Shown here: positions 1-8,483 of the stretch, piece after piece | Numbering within the stretch: position 1 is the stretch's first letter | How the letters are laid out: each line of letters starts with the position of its first letter | DNA from: Vibrio crassostreae 9ZC13 | Lineage (GTDB): Bacteria; Pseudomonadota; Gammaproteobacteria; Enterobacterales; Vibrionaceae | Direction of reading: 5' to 3' | Assembly (NCBI RefSeq): GCF_000272045.2 | Contig: NZ_AJYZ02000041.1 | Location: 802,448-838,660 of the forward strand | DNA: 36,213 nt | Translations under genes and position numbers: made by a program | Notes under the pieces: model-generated | Databases searched by the model: none | What the model saw: only the letters and a program-made list of their open reading frames with translations | Told to the model about the DNA's origin: nothing

Positions 1-27
1 TAAAGTCTTTATCTCGATAAAGCAAAT

Positions 28-103
28 GCGATACTAGCTCAGTTGGTAGAGCGCAACCTTGCCAAGGTTGAGGTCATCGGTTCGAACCCGATGTATCGCT
101 CCA
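28..103 (+). tRNA. tRNA-Gly (anticodon GCC)
   Basis: A full cloverleaf can be folded. The acceptor stem GCGATAC pairs with GTATCGC, the D-arm reads AGCTCAGTTGGTAGAGC, and the anticodon stem CAACC/GGTTG encloses the loop TTGCCAA with anticodon GCC. The T-arm contains GGTTCGAACCC, and the discriminator T plus an encoded CCA follow. GCC reads glycine GGC/GGU codons. A rho-independent terminator begins eight bases downstream, so this is the last gene of its transcript; other tRNAs may lie upstream of the window. Confidence 0.97.
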
Positions 104-110
104 AATTAAG

Positions 111-139
111 AAGCCCGAACAGAAATGTTCGGGCTTTTT
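111..139 (+). terminator. Rho-independent terminator of the tRNA-Gly transcript
   Basis: A perfect GC-rich stem (AGCCCGAACA at 112-121 with TGTTCGGGCT at 126-135) closes a GAAA loop and is followed by a T-run. It sits immediately after the tRNA. Confidence 0.93.
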
Positions 140-250
140 GGTTTCTGACGTTTAGCTTTTACGTTTAAGAACTCTTCTTGTTCGAATCCGCACTCAACAT
201 TCATTTCTATCTCTGTTTCAAATTTTGCAATCAAGTTAGTTTTTAAAAGC

Positions 251-383
251 GAGATTCCCTATGAACTCGTTCCTCGTGCTAGGGAATGACGGAAAGACGC
301 CTTGACCTCAAAGTCTCTCTAGTAACGTTTATAACCCCACGTCGTCATCCTCGGGCGTGAGGAACGATTGAAGCGGGGATCTC
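251..383. repeat. Palindromic intergenic repeat, copy A
   Basis: The left arm (251-291, beginning GAGATTCCCTATGAACTCG and ending AATGACG) is an imperfect inverted copy of the right arm (343-383, beginning CGTCATCC and ending GGGGATCTC). The roughly 50-bp middle includes AACGTTTATAACCCCACGT, which is shared with copy B. The unit could fold into a long cruciform or RNA hairpin. It has no ORF and no transposase, so it is most like a non-autonomous intergenic repeat family of the genome. Confidence 0.75.
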
Positions 384-464
384 TTGCCGCTTGCTGATTA
401 ACTTCAGTTTAATCTATTGCATCAGGTAACTTCTTTAATAAAGCCATACATCGACATGTTGTTC

Positions 465-589
465 GGGACTCCCTATGAACTCATTCCTCGCTCTAGGGAG
501 TGACGCCATGACCTAAAAGCTTCTCTAGCAACGTTTATAACCCCACGTCGTCATCCTCGGGTATGAGGAACGAATGAACCGGGGATCTC
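465..589. repeat. Palindromic intergenic repeat, copy B
   Basis: This is a second copy of the element at 251-383 in the same orientation. Its left arm is 465-505 and its right arm 549-589. Both the arms and the central AACGTTTATAACCCCACGT are conserved with copy A, with scattered substitutions and small length differences. The arm differences preserve partial pairing within each copy. Confidence 0.75.
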
Positions 590-1168
590 TTTCCCAAACG
601 ATAGTGTGACGATATTTACAGCAATTGCTTAGCCACCGCTGCTATTTATCAAGCTATTACTAAAAACTATTGATCGTTCATTTCACTTTATGTTACTTTT
701 CCGCGCAATCTCGGAATGAAAATGTTCAAGAAGAGCAACGATTGCTTCTGGGGGATACGCGTAGTGACCATTCTTGCTGATTGGGACATTACGTAGGGTA
801 GGTATTGGCTAGTCCTTTAGCTGATAGACGGGATACTTATGGCGCAGTTCGTCATGTTAATGGGAAACCCAACATTGAACACACTAATTACAACATTGCT
901 AATCAGCTCTGCATTTCCAAAGGGACCAGCTCCTCATAGCTGCCCGATCCTGCAAAAATGTCCAATTCTTCAAAACAGTAGCATTACTGAACCTTGAGCT
1001 CACGCTAACAATTTATCGCTGTCTTAAGACGGCTTAATTTCGTATTCGTCATTTGACTTATGCGAGCGTACAGCTATATCTCATTTCTAGACAATACGTG
1101 TACTTCACTATGAACTCTCTCCAAATTTAACGAGAGTTGGTGGGTAATTGCGTCTGATGGAGGTGAGT

Positions 1169-4108
1169 ATGAACACATTCAAGGGGACTTTTATGACTAC
1201 CGCCTTTGAAGTCGATATCAATACTATCGCAAATTCATTTTCAACTATGGTTCCTATCTTAGAGGGAACGTACGACCTAACACCTGACGCTATTTTGCTA
1301 GAGCAAGAACAGCATGAGTCGGATGTTCGCTCTTACCCAAGACGCCTGCCTATTGCTATTAAACGAGCATGTGGCGCTTTAGTTGAAGATACTCGTGGCC
1401 AACTCTTTCTCGATTGCTTAGCCGGTGCAGGTACACTTTCTCTGGGTTACAACCACCCTGAGATTAACCAAGCACTTAAAGACCAACTCGATTCTGGTTT
1501 GCCATACCAAACACTTGATATCACGACTCAAGCAAAAGAGACGTTTATCAAGCGAGTTAAAGCTTTTCTTCCTCAAGACTTTTCAAATAACTCGGTTCTT
1601 CAATTCTGTGGCCCATCTGGCGCTGACGCTGTGGAAGCGGCGATCAAGCTCGCCAAGCAAACCACAGGTCGCAACACCATGTTTGCTTTCCGTGGTGCTT
1701 ACCATGGTATGACGAACGGCACCATGGGTATGATGGGTAACCTCGGCACTAAAGAGCGTCGTAGCGGCTTGATGTCTGATGTGCACTTCATGCCTTTCCC
1801 ATACAACCTACGCTGCCCGTTTGGTATTGGTGGTGAAGCGGGTGCTAACGCGAGCATTCGTTACATCGAACGTATGTTGAATGATGACGAGTCTGGCATC
1901 ATGAAACCGGCGGCGATGATCGTTGAGCCTGTGCAAGGTGAGGGCGGTGTGATTCCTGCTCCAGCATCTTGGTTACAAGGCCTACGTCGCATCTGTGATG
2001 AGCACGGCATCCTACTGATTTTTGATGAGATTCAGTGTGGTGTGGGCAAAACTGGCCATCGATTTGCGTTTGAAGAGTCTGGTGTTAATCCAGATATCTT
2101 ATGTTTATCTAAAGCGATTGGTGGCGGACTGCCTATGTCGCTGCTTGTGTTCGATAAGAGCATTGATACATGGAAAGCGGGTGAGCACACCGGTACATTC
2201 CGTGGTAACCAATTAGCAATGGTCTCTGGCGCTAAGGCGTTGGAGATCATCGAACGAGATGGCTTAGTTGAGCACGCGAACATCGCAGGCCAATATTTAC
2301 GTCACGGGCTTGAGAAGATTCAATCACGCGTTAGCTGTATTGCTGAAGTTCGTGGTAAAGGCCTGATGCTCGGTGCTGAGATCAAACAACCAAATGGTGA
2401 GCTTAACAAGTTTGGCGAACCACAATCAGACGGCGAACTAACCCTAGCGATTCAACGAGCAGCGTTAGAGCGTGGCTTGATGGTTGAAAAGGGTGGTCGT
2501 GATGGCTCGGTAATTCGTTTCCTTCCGCCAATGATTATCTCTTTTGAGCAGATTGACTTTGCACTCCGCGTAATGGAAGAAGCGATCATCGCAGCTGGTG
2601 GTGGCTTACAACAAGACCCAACTTCAAGCGAACAAGCAAACCAAGAATGGAACAAGCATTTCATCCATACAGGTTTAGGCGGTAGCGACGAATTTGCTAA
2701 CGTGATGAACCAAACCACTCAAGCGATGAAAGCGGTTTTTGAACAGGTTGAAACCCCTTATTCGGGTTTAGATCCAAAAGTGCTAGAAGCAGCTATCAAT
2801 GCTGTCGACCTTGATAACAATCAACACGCTTTGGTTGATGTTGTAGATAGTACTGCAGACCTTGTCGCTGCAAACTCCATCTTCGTGCAACACCCAGATT
2901 GCATTGCACACCTTCACACTCCTCCTCTTATGGCTTCGGTAGCAGCGGAATCGATTATCGCGGCATTGAATCAATCAATGGATTCATGGGACCAAGCATC
3001 GGCTGCGACTTATGTTGAGCAGCGCGTTGTGGATTGGATGTGTGACAAATACCAACTTGGCGCACAAGCTGACGGTGTTTTCACTAGCGGAGGCACGCAA
3101 AGTAACCTAATGGGTTTATTGCTTGCGAGAGACTGGGTTGCGGATAAGCACAATGGTCATTCTATCCAAAAGCTTGGCTTACCAGAATACGCGAGCAAGC
3201 TGCGTATCTTATGTTCAAAGAAATCTCACTTCACGGTTCAAAAGTCAGCCTCTCTACTAGGGCTAGGCGAAGCGGCAGTGTGCTGTGTTGATACCAATGC
3301 AAACGGCACTATCAAGCCTGACTTGCTAGACGCAGAAGTGAAAGCACTGAAAGCACAAGGTCTGATTCCTTTTGCTGTGATTGGTACCGCGGGCACAACC
3401 GATCATGGTGCTATCGATGACCTTGATGCGATTGCAGAAATCGCAAGTCAGCAAGATCTTTGGTTCCATGTCGACAGTGCATACGGTGGCGCGCTTATCT
3501 TGAGTAGCCACAAGGCTCGCTTACAAGGCATCGAAAAAGCGGACTCTGTGAGTGTCGATTTCCACAAATTGTTCTATCAAACAATCAGCTGCGGCGCGGT
3601 ATTGTTGAAAGACAAAGCGAACTTTAAGTACCTTCTACATCACGCAGATTACCTAAACCGCGAACACGATGAACTGCCAAATCTAGTGGATAAGTCTATT
3701 GCGACCACCAAGCGTTTCGATGCATTGAAAGTCTTCATGACGATGCAAAGCGTTGGACCAAAGCAGTTGGGTGATATGTACGACCATCTTCTTGAGCAAA
3801 CGCTAGAAGTGGCAGACCTGATTCAAAACCAAGCTGACTTAGAGCTACTCGCAGAGCCGTCACTATCAACAGTGCTGTTCCGATCTAAGCCGTCAGCAAA
3901 CGGCGAGCTAGATTTAGACAAATTGAATCAAACGCTAAGACTGGAAGCGCTGACTCGTGGTGTTGCAGTACTCGGTGAAACGGTCGTGGATGGTAAGAGT
4001 GCGCTTAAATTCACTATCTTGAATCCGTGCCTAAAGACATCAGATTTCAAATCTCTAATTAACAAAATTCAAACTCTAGCCACTGAGCTAGCAGAACAAC
4101 AAGGGTAA
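1169..4108 (+). CDS. Fused diaminobutyrate aminotransferase / L-2,4-diaminobutyrate decarboxylase
   Basis: This bifunctional cytosolic PLP enzyme makes 1,3-diaminopropane for norspermidine. The N-terminal half (about residues 30-455) is a class-III aminotransferase converting aspartate semialdehyde plus glutamate to L-2,4-diaminobutyrate. Its PLP lysine is in LCLSKAIGGG (about residue 315). The C-terminal half (about 490-979) is a group-II decarboxylase with HVDSAYGG and the PLP lysine in SVDFHKLF (about residue 800). The ATG at 1169 is chosen because GGAGGTG precedes it by a few bases. A second in-frame ATG at 1193, preceded by AGGGGA, is a serious alternative, and a TTG at 1148 is less likely. 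The carboxynorspermidine synthase gene starts eight bases after the stop. Fusion of these two activities is the normal arrangement in vibrios, so it is not an assembly artefact. Confidence 0.93.
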   Translation: MNTFKGTFMTTAFEVDINTIANSFSTMVPILEGTYDLTPDAILLEQEQHESDVRSYPRRLPIAIKRACGALVEDTRGQLFLDCLAGAGTLSLGYNHPEINQALKDQLDSGLPYQTLDITTQAKETFIKRVKAFLPQDFSNNSVLQFCGPSGADAVEAAIKLAKQTTGRNTMFAFRGAYHGMTNGTMGMMGNLGTKERRSGLMSDVHFMPFPYNLRCPFGIGGEAGANASIRYIERMLNDDESGIMKPAAMIVEPVQGEGGVIPAPASWLQGLRRICDEHGILLIFDEIQCGVGKTGHRFAFEESGVNPDILCLSKAIGGGLPMSLLVFDKSIDTWKAGEHTGTFRGNQLAMVSGAKALEIIERDGLVEHANIAGQYLRHGLEKIQSRVSCIAEVRGKGLMLGAEIKQPNGELNKFGEPQSDGELTLAIQRAALERGLMVEKGGRDGSVIRFLPPMIISFEQIDFALRVMEEAIIAAGGGLQQDPTSSEQANQEWNKHFIHTGLGGSDEFANVMNQTTQAMKAVFEQVETPYSGLDPKVLEAAINAVDLDNNQHALVDVVDSTADLVAANSIFVQHPDCIAHLHTPPLMASVAAESIIAALNQSMDSWDQASAATYVEQRVVDWMCDKYQLGAQADGVFTSGGTQSNLMGLLLARDWVADKHNGHSIQKLGLPEYASKLRILCSKKSHFTVQKSASLLGLGEAAVCCVDTNANGTIKPDLLDAEVKALKAQGLIPFAVIGTAGTTDHGAIDDLDAIAEIASQQDLWFHVDSAYGGALILSSHKARLQGIEKADSVSVDFHKLFYQTISCGAVLLKDKANFKYLLHHADYLNREHDELPNLVDKSIATTKRFDALKVFMTMQSVGPKQLGDMYDHLLEQTLEVADLIQNQADLELLAEPSLSTVLFRSKPSANGELDLDKLNQTLRLEALTRGVAVLGETVVDGKSALKFTILNPCLKTSDFKSLINKIQTLATELAEQQG

Positions 4109-4116
4109 TTAATACT

Positions 4117-5370
4117 ATGGCTATTCTACAAATTGGTGCAGGCGGCGTTGGTTGGGTTGTTGCACACAAAGCAGCACAAAATAACGAAGTACTGGGTGAT
4201 ATCACAATCGCTTCTCGCACAATCGCGAAGTGTGAAAAAATCATCGAATCTATCAAGGGCAAAAACAACCTTAAAGATTCAACTAAGAAACTAGAAGCAC
4301 GTTCAGTAGACGCTGATGATGTTGATGCGCTTGTTGCTTTGATTAAAGAAGTTCAGCCGGATCTAGTGATCAACGCTGGTCCTCCTTGGGTAAACATGGC
4401 AATCATGGAAGCATGTTACCAATCTAAAGTTTCTTATTTAGATACATCGGTAGCGGTTGACCTATGTTCTGAAGGCCAACAAGTACCACAAGCTTACGAT
4501 TGGCAGTGGGGCTACCGTGAGAAGTTCGCTGAAGCAGGCATCACAGGTATTCTTGGTGCTGGTTTCGATCCAGGTGTGGTATCAATCTTTGCTGCATACG
4601 CGGTTAAGCACTTGTTCGATGAGATTGACTCAATTGATGTAATGGATGTGAATGCTGGTGACCACGGCAAGAAGTTTGCGACAAACTTTGACCCAGAAAC
4701 CAACATGCTTGAGATCCAAGGCGATTCTTTCTACTGGGAAAATGAAGAGTGGAAACAAGTACCTTGTCACTCTCGTATGCTTGAGTTTGAATTCCCGAAC
4801 TGTGGTTCTCACAAAGTTTACTCAATGGCGCACGATGAAGTTCGTTCAATGAAAGAGTTCATCCCAGCTAAGCGTATCGAATTTTGGATGGGCTTTGGTG
4901 ATGCATACTTGAACTACTTCAACTGCATGCGTGATATCGGTCTTCTTAGCCCAGATCCGCTAACACTGCACGATGGTACTGTGGTTCAGCCTCTGCATGT
5001 TCTTAAAGCACTACTACCGGATCCAACATCTCTAGCTCCTGGTTACACTGGTTTAACGTGTATCGGTACTTGGGTTCAAGGTAAGAAAGATGGTAAAGAG
5101 CGTAGCGTATTCATCTACAATAACGCAGACCACGAAGTGGCTTACGAAGACGTAGAGCACCAAGCGATCTCTTACACAACTGGTGTTCCAGCGATTACCG
5201 CTGCACTTCAGTTCTTCCGTGGCGAATGGGCTGATAAAGGCGTGTTCAACATGGAACAGTTAAATCCAGATCCGTTCCTAGCAACTATGCCGGAAATTGG
5301 TCTAGATTGGCATGTTCAAGAGCTTGAAGCAGGCCAAGGTCTTCCAGTGATTCATGAGCTGAAAAAATAA
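4117..5370 (+). CDS. Carboxynorspermidine synthase (dehydrogenase)
   Basis: This saccharopine-dehydrogenase-like NADPH enzyme of about 417 residues reductively condenses aspartate semialdehyde with 1,3-diaminopropane to give carboxynorspermidine. The protein opens with a Rossmann nucleotide-binding turn, QIGAGGVGW (G7, G9, G12). It also has the family's NAGPPW segment and an extended C-terminal substrate domain. It starts eight bases after the aminotransferase/decarboxylase stop and is clearly co-transcribed with it, receiving that enzyme's product. A weak terminator-like hairpin follows at 5401-5425. No missing key residues were noticed. Confidence 0.93.
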   Translation: MAILQIGAGGVGWVVAHKAAQNNEVLGDITIASRTIAKCEKIIESIKGKNNLKDSTKKLEARSVDADDVDALVALIKEVQPDLVINAGPPWVNMAIMEACYQSKVSYLDTSVAVDLCSEGQQVPQAYDWQWGYREKFAEAGITGILGAGFDPGVVSIFAAYAVKHLFDEIDSIDVMDVNAGDHGKKFATNFDPETNMLEIQGDSFYWENEEWKQVPCHSRMLEFEFPNCGSHKVYSMAHDEVRSMKEFIPAKRIEFWMGFGDAYLNYFNCMRDIGLLSPDPLTLHDGTVVQPLHVLKALLPDPTSLAPGYTGLTCIGTWVQGKKDGKERSVFIYNNADHEVAYEDVEHQAISYTTGVPAITAALQFFRGEWADKGVFNMEQLNPDPFLATMPEIGLDWHVQELEAGQGLPVIHELKK

Positions 5371-5400
5371 GAACTGATTTCTTGTTTTGATTGCTAATTA

Positions 5401-5425
5401 AAGGGGACATGGATTGTTCCCTTTT
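5401..5425 (+). terminator. Weak terminator-like hairpin after carboxynorspermidine synthase
   Basis: AAGGGGACA (5401-5409) pairs with TGTTCCCTT (5415-5423) with one G-U pair and a five-base loop, followed by only a short T-run (TTTT at 5422-5425). It may terminate partially, separating nspC from the two upstream genes. Confidence 0.5.
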
Positions 5426-5446
5426 CGATGATGATAGCCTTGAAGC

Positions 5447-5519
5447 TTTGGTATCATTTATTTTGATTTTGTAACTCACTGCGCTCGGACAGGACAAAAT
5501 CAAAATAAATCACACCAAA
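5447..5519. repeat. Long AT-rich inverted repeat upstream of nspC
   Basis: The 26-base arms (5447-5472 and 5494-5519) pair at 24 of 26 positions around a 21-base loop (5473-5493) containing CACTGCGCTCGG. The inner 17 bases pair perfectly (ATTTATTTTGATTTTGT with its complement). No T-run follows, so it does not look like a terminator. It lies 50 bases upstream of the nspC start. Confidence 0.8.
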
Positions 5520-5569
5520 ATTGTTAATTTACCTTTCCATCTATAGATGCTGCTTGAGTGTTTACAAAA

Positions 5570-6709
5570 ATGACGTTTAAGAAAGAAGAACTAAAAACCC
5601 CATATTTCATGATCAACGAAGACAAGTTGATTGCGAACTTAGAAAAAGCCAAGCAACTGAAAGAGATTTCAGGTGTGAAATTGGTACTTGCGCTTAAGTG
5701 CTTCTCGACTTGGGGCGTGTTTGACATCATCAAACCGTACCTAGACGGTACTACTAGTTCTGGCCCTTATGAAGTGAAATTAGGTCACGAAACTTTTGGC
5801 GGTGAAACTCATGCTTACAGTGTGGGCTACAGTGAAGATGACGTGAGAGAGGTTGCTGACATCTGCGACAAGATGATCTTCAACTCTCAAAGCCAACTTG
5901 CTGCTTACCGTCATATTGTTGAAGGTAAAGCTTCACTGGGTTTACGTTTAAATCCGGGCGTGAGCTACGCAGGGCAAGACTTGGCGAATCCAGCACGTCA
6001 ATTCTCGCGTTTGGGCGTGCAAGCTGACCACATCAAACCAGAAATTTTCGATGAGATTAATGGTGTGATGTTCCACATGAACTGTGAGAACAAAGACGTC
6101 GATGCGTTTATCGGCCTGCTTGATTCAATCTCAGAACAGTTTGGTGAGCACTTAGATAAGTTGGACTGGGTGAGCATGGGCGGAGGTGTGTTCTTCACAT
6201 GGCCTGGCTATGACATCGAAAAACTCGGTCTTGCGCTGAAAGCCTTCTCTGAAAAGCACGGTGTGCAGATGTATCTTGAGCCGGGTGAAGCGATCATCAC
6301 TAAAACAACCGACCTAGTTGTGACAGTGGTCGATATTGTTGAGAACGTGAAGAAAACAGCGATTGTGGATTCAGCGACTGAGGCGCACCGCCTTGACACG
6401 CTTATCTACAATGAGCCCGCATCAGTATTGGAAGCATCAGAAACAGGCAGCCATGACTACGTGATTGGTTCGTGTTCATGTCTTGCGGGCGATCAGTTCT
6501 GCGAAGCGAGCTTTGATGAGCCACTTAAGATTGGTCAAAAGCTGCATCTGTTAGACAGCGCGGGTTACACAATGGTGAAATTGAACTGGTTCAATGGCCT
6601 TAAAATGCCTTCAATCTACTGTGAACGTAGCAGTGGTGAAGTTCAGAAGCTAAATGAATTCGGCTATGAAGACTTCAAACGCTCATTATCACAATGGTCA
6701 GTTAAGTAA
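5570..6709 (+). CDS. nspC: Carboxynorspermidine decarboxylase NspC
   Basis: This PLP-dependent alanine-racemase-fold decarboxylase (about 379 residues) converts carboxynorspermidine to norspermidine, the last step of the pathway. In vibrios this polyamine influences biofilm formation. The PLP lysine is K43 in LALKCFSTW. The glycine-rich phosphate-binding segment reads SMGGGVFF. The active-site cysteine region is GSCSCLAGDQF (C302/C304). The ATG at 5570 gives a start just ahead of the conserved LKTPYFMINEDKL block. A GTG at 5558 is possible, but neither start has a strong Shine-Dalgarno. The 199-base gap from the previous gene contains two hairpins, so nspC may have its own promoter or a tuned level of read-through. 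A strong terminator follows. Confidence 0.93.
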   Translation: MTFKKEELKTPYFMINEDKLIANLEKAKQLKEISGVKLVLALKCFSTWGVFDIIKPYLDGTTSSGPYEVKLGHETFGGETHAYSVGYSEDDVREVADICDKMIFNSQSQLAAYRHIVEGKASLGLRLNPGVSYAGQDLANPARQFSRLGVQADHIKPEIFDEINGVMFHMNCENKDVDAFIGLLDSISEQFGEHLDKLDWVSMGGGVFFTWPGYDIEKLGLALKAFSEKHGVQMYLEPGEAIITKTTDLVVTVVDIVENVKKTAIVDSATEAHRLDTLIYNEPASVLEASETGSHDYVIGSCSCLAGDQFCEASFDEPLKIGQKLHLLDSAGYTMVKLNWFNGLKMPSIYCERSSGEVQKLNEFGYEDFKRSLSQWSVK

Positions 6710-6734
6710 CTGAATCACAAATTCAGAGCAATAC

Positions 6735-6763
6735 AAAGAGCAGCTAATGAGCTGCTCTTTTTT
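6735..6763 (+). terminator. Terminator after nspC
   Basis: A perfect 11-bp stem AAAGAGCAGCT / AGCTGCTCTTT with a four-base loop (aatg) is followed by more Ts. It lies between the convergent nspC and ACT-domain genes and is probably bidirectional. Confidence 0.92.
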
Positions 6764-6782
6764 GTTCTTTAATTTTGTTTAT

Positions 6783-7295
6783 TTAGCTTTCAATCATCAC
6801 ACGAGTATCTTCACTGAGCGTTTCGAGTTCATTAACTACGTCGTCGATCTGTACTTCGATTGGCAGCTTAACGGCGATTTTTGATGTGAATAGACTTGAG
6901 CTAACACCGCCGCCACCAGCGATAAAGACGCGGTGACAATCCATATCGAGAATACTGATTCCTTGTCTATCCAATACATGAGTCACTTCGTTGACGATAC
7001 CTGCTCGGTCGTTAGAGTCGAGTCTCAAGTGATGGACCGTGTCTTGAACATTGTGTGTATGATCGGAATCGACAAACTGCACGATGAGATCTGGATTGGC
7101 GCTGAACGCTTCTTTTACAATCGATTCGTTGATGGCTGGAAGTTGAACCTTTAGTACGCCTGCGACTTGGTCTTCAATAAAGTTCACTTTACTGATGAGC
7201 CATTTGCCGTCGTTTTCGTGAGTAACCGCAGCAAGCTGTTTGATTGTTGCTGGTGATGCTTTTCCGATAAAGTTTACGATAAATGTACTGTTCAT
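6783..7295 (-). CDS. Two-ACT-domain protein, GcvR-like
   Basis: This cytosolic protein of about 170 residues is built from two ACT-type ligand-binding modules. The N-terminal one covers about residues 1-75 (FIGKASPATIKQLAAVTHEND). The C-terminal one covers about 85-165 and has the ACT hallmark NDRAGIVNEVTHVL. This layout matches the glycine-cleavage repressor family GcvR, whose members act through amino-acid binding and protein contacts rather than by binding DNA themselves. The ATG at 7295 is chosen over the TTG at 7307 because GGGGG lies just upstream of it. The gene stands alone on the minus strand, convergent with nspC. The true ligand and partner cannot be read from the sequence, so gcvR itself is not asserted. 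Confidence 0.75.
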   Translation of the reverse strand: MNSTFIVNFIGKASPATIKQLAAVTHENDGKWLISKVNFIEDQVAGVLKVQLPAINESIVKEAFSANPDLIVQFVDSDHTHNVQDTVHHLRLDSNDRAGIVNEVTHVLDRQGISILDMDCHRVFIAGGGGVSSSLFTSKIAVKLPIEVQIDDVVNELETLSEDTRVMIES

Positions 7296-7461
7296 ATCAG
7301 CCCCCAAGTTTTCAATTATTCTTTGCTAATTAAATGTTTGATATCACGCGATAAAGTTCTTTAATTTCAGTGTAGAAGGTTACATCGAACAATGTTTGAC
7401 CTAGGTCAATTTTTGAAACTAAGCTTCGATGCAAAAAAAGAGAATGAAGAGTAGGGCACAA

Positions 7462-7487
7462 AAAAAGCGGCTAGAGAGCCGCTTTTT
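7462..7487 (-). terminator. Terminator of the DUF3943 gene
   Basis: A perfect 11-bp stem AAAAAGCGGCT / AGCCGCTTTTT with an AGAG loop lies just past the stop of the minus-strand gene at 7563-8483. It reads as a terminator on either strand. Confidence 0.92.
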
Positions 7488-7562
7488 AGAAGAGTTGTCA
7501 CTGTGATTGATGATTCAGCAACTTATATTCAATAACTTATATTGAGTAGTACTAGAGACGAA

Positions 7563-8483
7563 TTAGAACGTTACTTTGAAGTTCATACCAACAAACTGAG
7601 AGTCGTATGGTGCGCCAGCATCGTAAGCAAAACGTGCAGCGTCTTGGTTATCCCACCAAGGGTTAGTATTCAGGTTAACTTCTGCATCACCGCCCCATGC
7701 GTCACTTACCCAGTAGTGAATGTGTCCAACAGGGTTAAGGAAGAATAGCGACACATCACCCATGGTTTGAGAGCCCATCACTTCGCCACCTGAAGCAATG
7801 ATATCCTGCTCTGCTTCTAGCATCATTTCACCGACAACCGCACCGAAGAAAGGTGTGATGAAGAGATCTTGCCATGAAGGTACTTCTGCAAACGCTTCTA
7901 CGCCGTATTCCCAGAAGAACGTCGACATAGTCCAAGAGTATAAGAATGACTCAAACTCGTCGTAACCTGCGTGTCGAGCTGCGGTGTAGTAAACACCACC
8001 GAAATATGGGTGCATTACGTAGTTTAGGAAGTGTTCGTCACGGTCCCATGTTGGACCAGCAGAAACGTTATCTTTCCACTTTTTACCTAATGAGCTGATA
8101 TCACGTTGGTCATCATCCCACTTAGTGATACTTTCAGGGAGCAGAGTCATTAGACCCACTGTCGCGACACTCAAGCCAAGAATGGTGTAGGTTTGACCCA
8201 TTAGGTAATCCCAATCTTTCTCCTGACTCACCAACATGTGTTTTGGTTGTTGGATTGAGAAGTCGTACTCATCACTCGATTCGCTCAGTGCGTAATTGGT
8301 ACTAGGCTTGTAGGTGTACAAGTTGTCATTAAAACAGTAATCTTGAGCACATTCATCCGAGTAAGAAAGGTTGATTGGCAGGTCGAAGTCGTATTGGCTT
8401 GCAACCGAGTTAACTGACATTAGCATTGAAAATGCGGCAGTAACCTTTGCTAGTAACGGTGATTTGGCCACAAGGGTCTCCAT
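7563..8483 (-). CDS. DUF3943-type envelope protein of unknown function
   Basis: The protein has 306 residues. An N-terminal hydrophobic segment (about residues 10-28, ending near SVASQ) looks like a signal peptide. The mature part has a predicted hydrophobic stretch (ILGLSVATVGLMTLL), the block NYVMHPYFGGVYYTAARHAGY, and aromatic-rich segments around SWTMSTFFWEYGVEAF. The HPYFGG-YY pattern is what I associate with the DUF3943 family, whose function is not established. The C-terminus ends with a phenylalanine, as in many outer-membrane proteins. No operon partner is seen: a terminator follows, and the divergent neighbour is a CinA-family gene. An envelope location is likely, but the role is unknown. 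Confidence 0.75.
   Translation of the reverse strand: METLVAKSPLLAKVTAAFSMLMSVNSVASQYDFDLPINLSYSDECAQDYCFNDNLYTYKPSTNYALSESSDEYDFSIQQPKHMLVSQEKDWDYLMGQTYTILGLSVATVGLMTLLPESITKWDDDQRDISSLGKKWKDNVSAGPTWDRDEHFLNYVMHPYFGGVYYTAARHAGYDEFESFLYSWTMSTFFWEYGVEAFAEVPSWQDLFITPFFGAVVGEMMLEAEQDIIASGGEVMGSQTMGDVSLFFLNPVGHIHYWVSDAWGGDAEVNLNTNPWWDNQDAARFAYDAGAPYDSQFVGMNFKVTF

Larger units (their letters stand above)
140..1168. other. Gene-poor intergenic region with two repeat copies
   Basis: About 1 kb lies between the tRNA terminator and the first coding gene. I see no credible gene in it. It holds two copies of an approximately 130-bp palindromic repeat (251-383 and 465-589). The stretch 600-1100 has only short ORFs without convincing ribosome binding sites. 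A small hairpin (1113-1138) lies just upstream of the next gene and may be part of its leader. The promoter of the norspermidine genes should be here, but I could not pick a convincing -35/-10 pair. Confidence 0.6.

Noticed and set aside
716..796. 26-codon ORF MKMFKKSNDCFWGIRV... in the gene-poor region
   Set aside because: No ribosome binding site, very short and unrecognised; likely chance.
839..997. 52-codon ORF starting MAQFVMLMGNP
   Set aside because: Only a weak GGGAT upstream and an unusual composition; no motif. Left out, but conservation could be tested.
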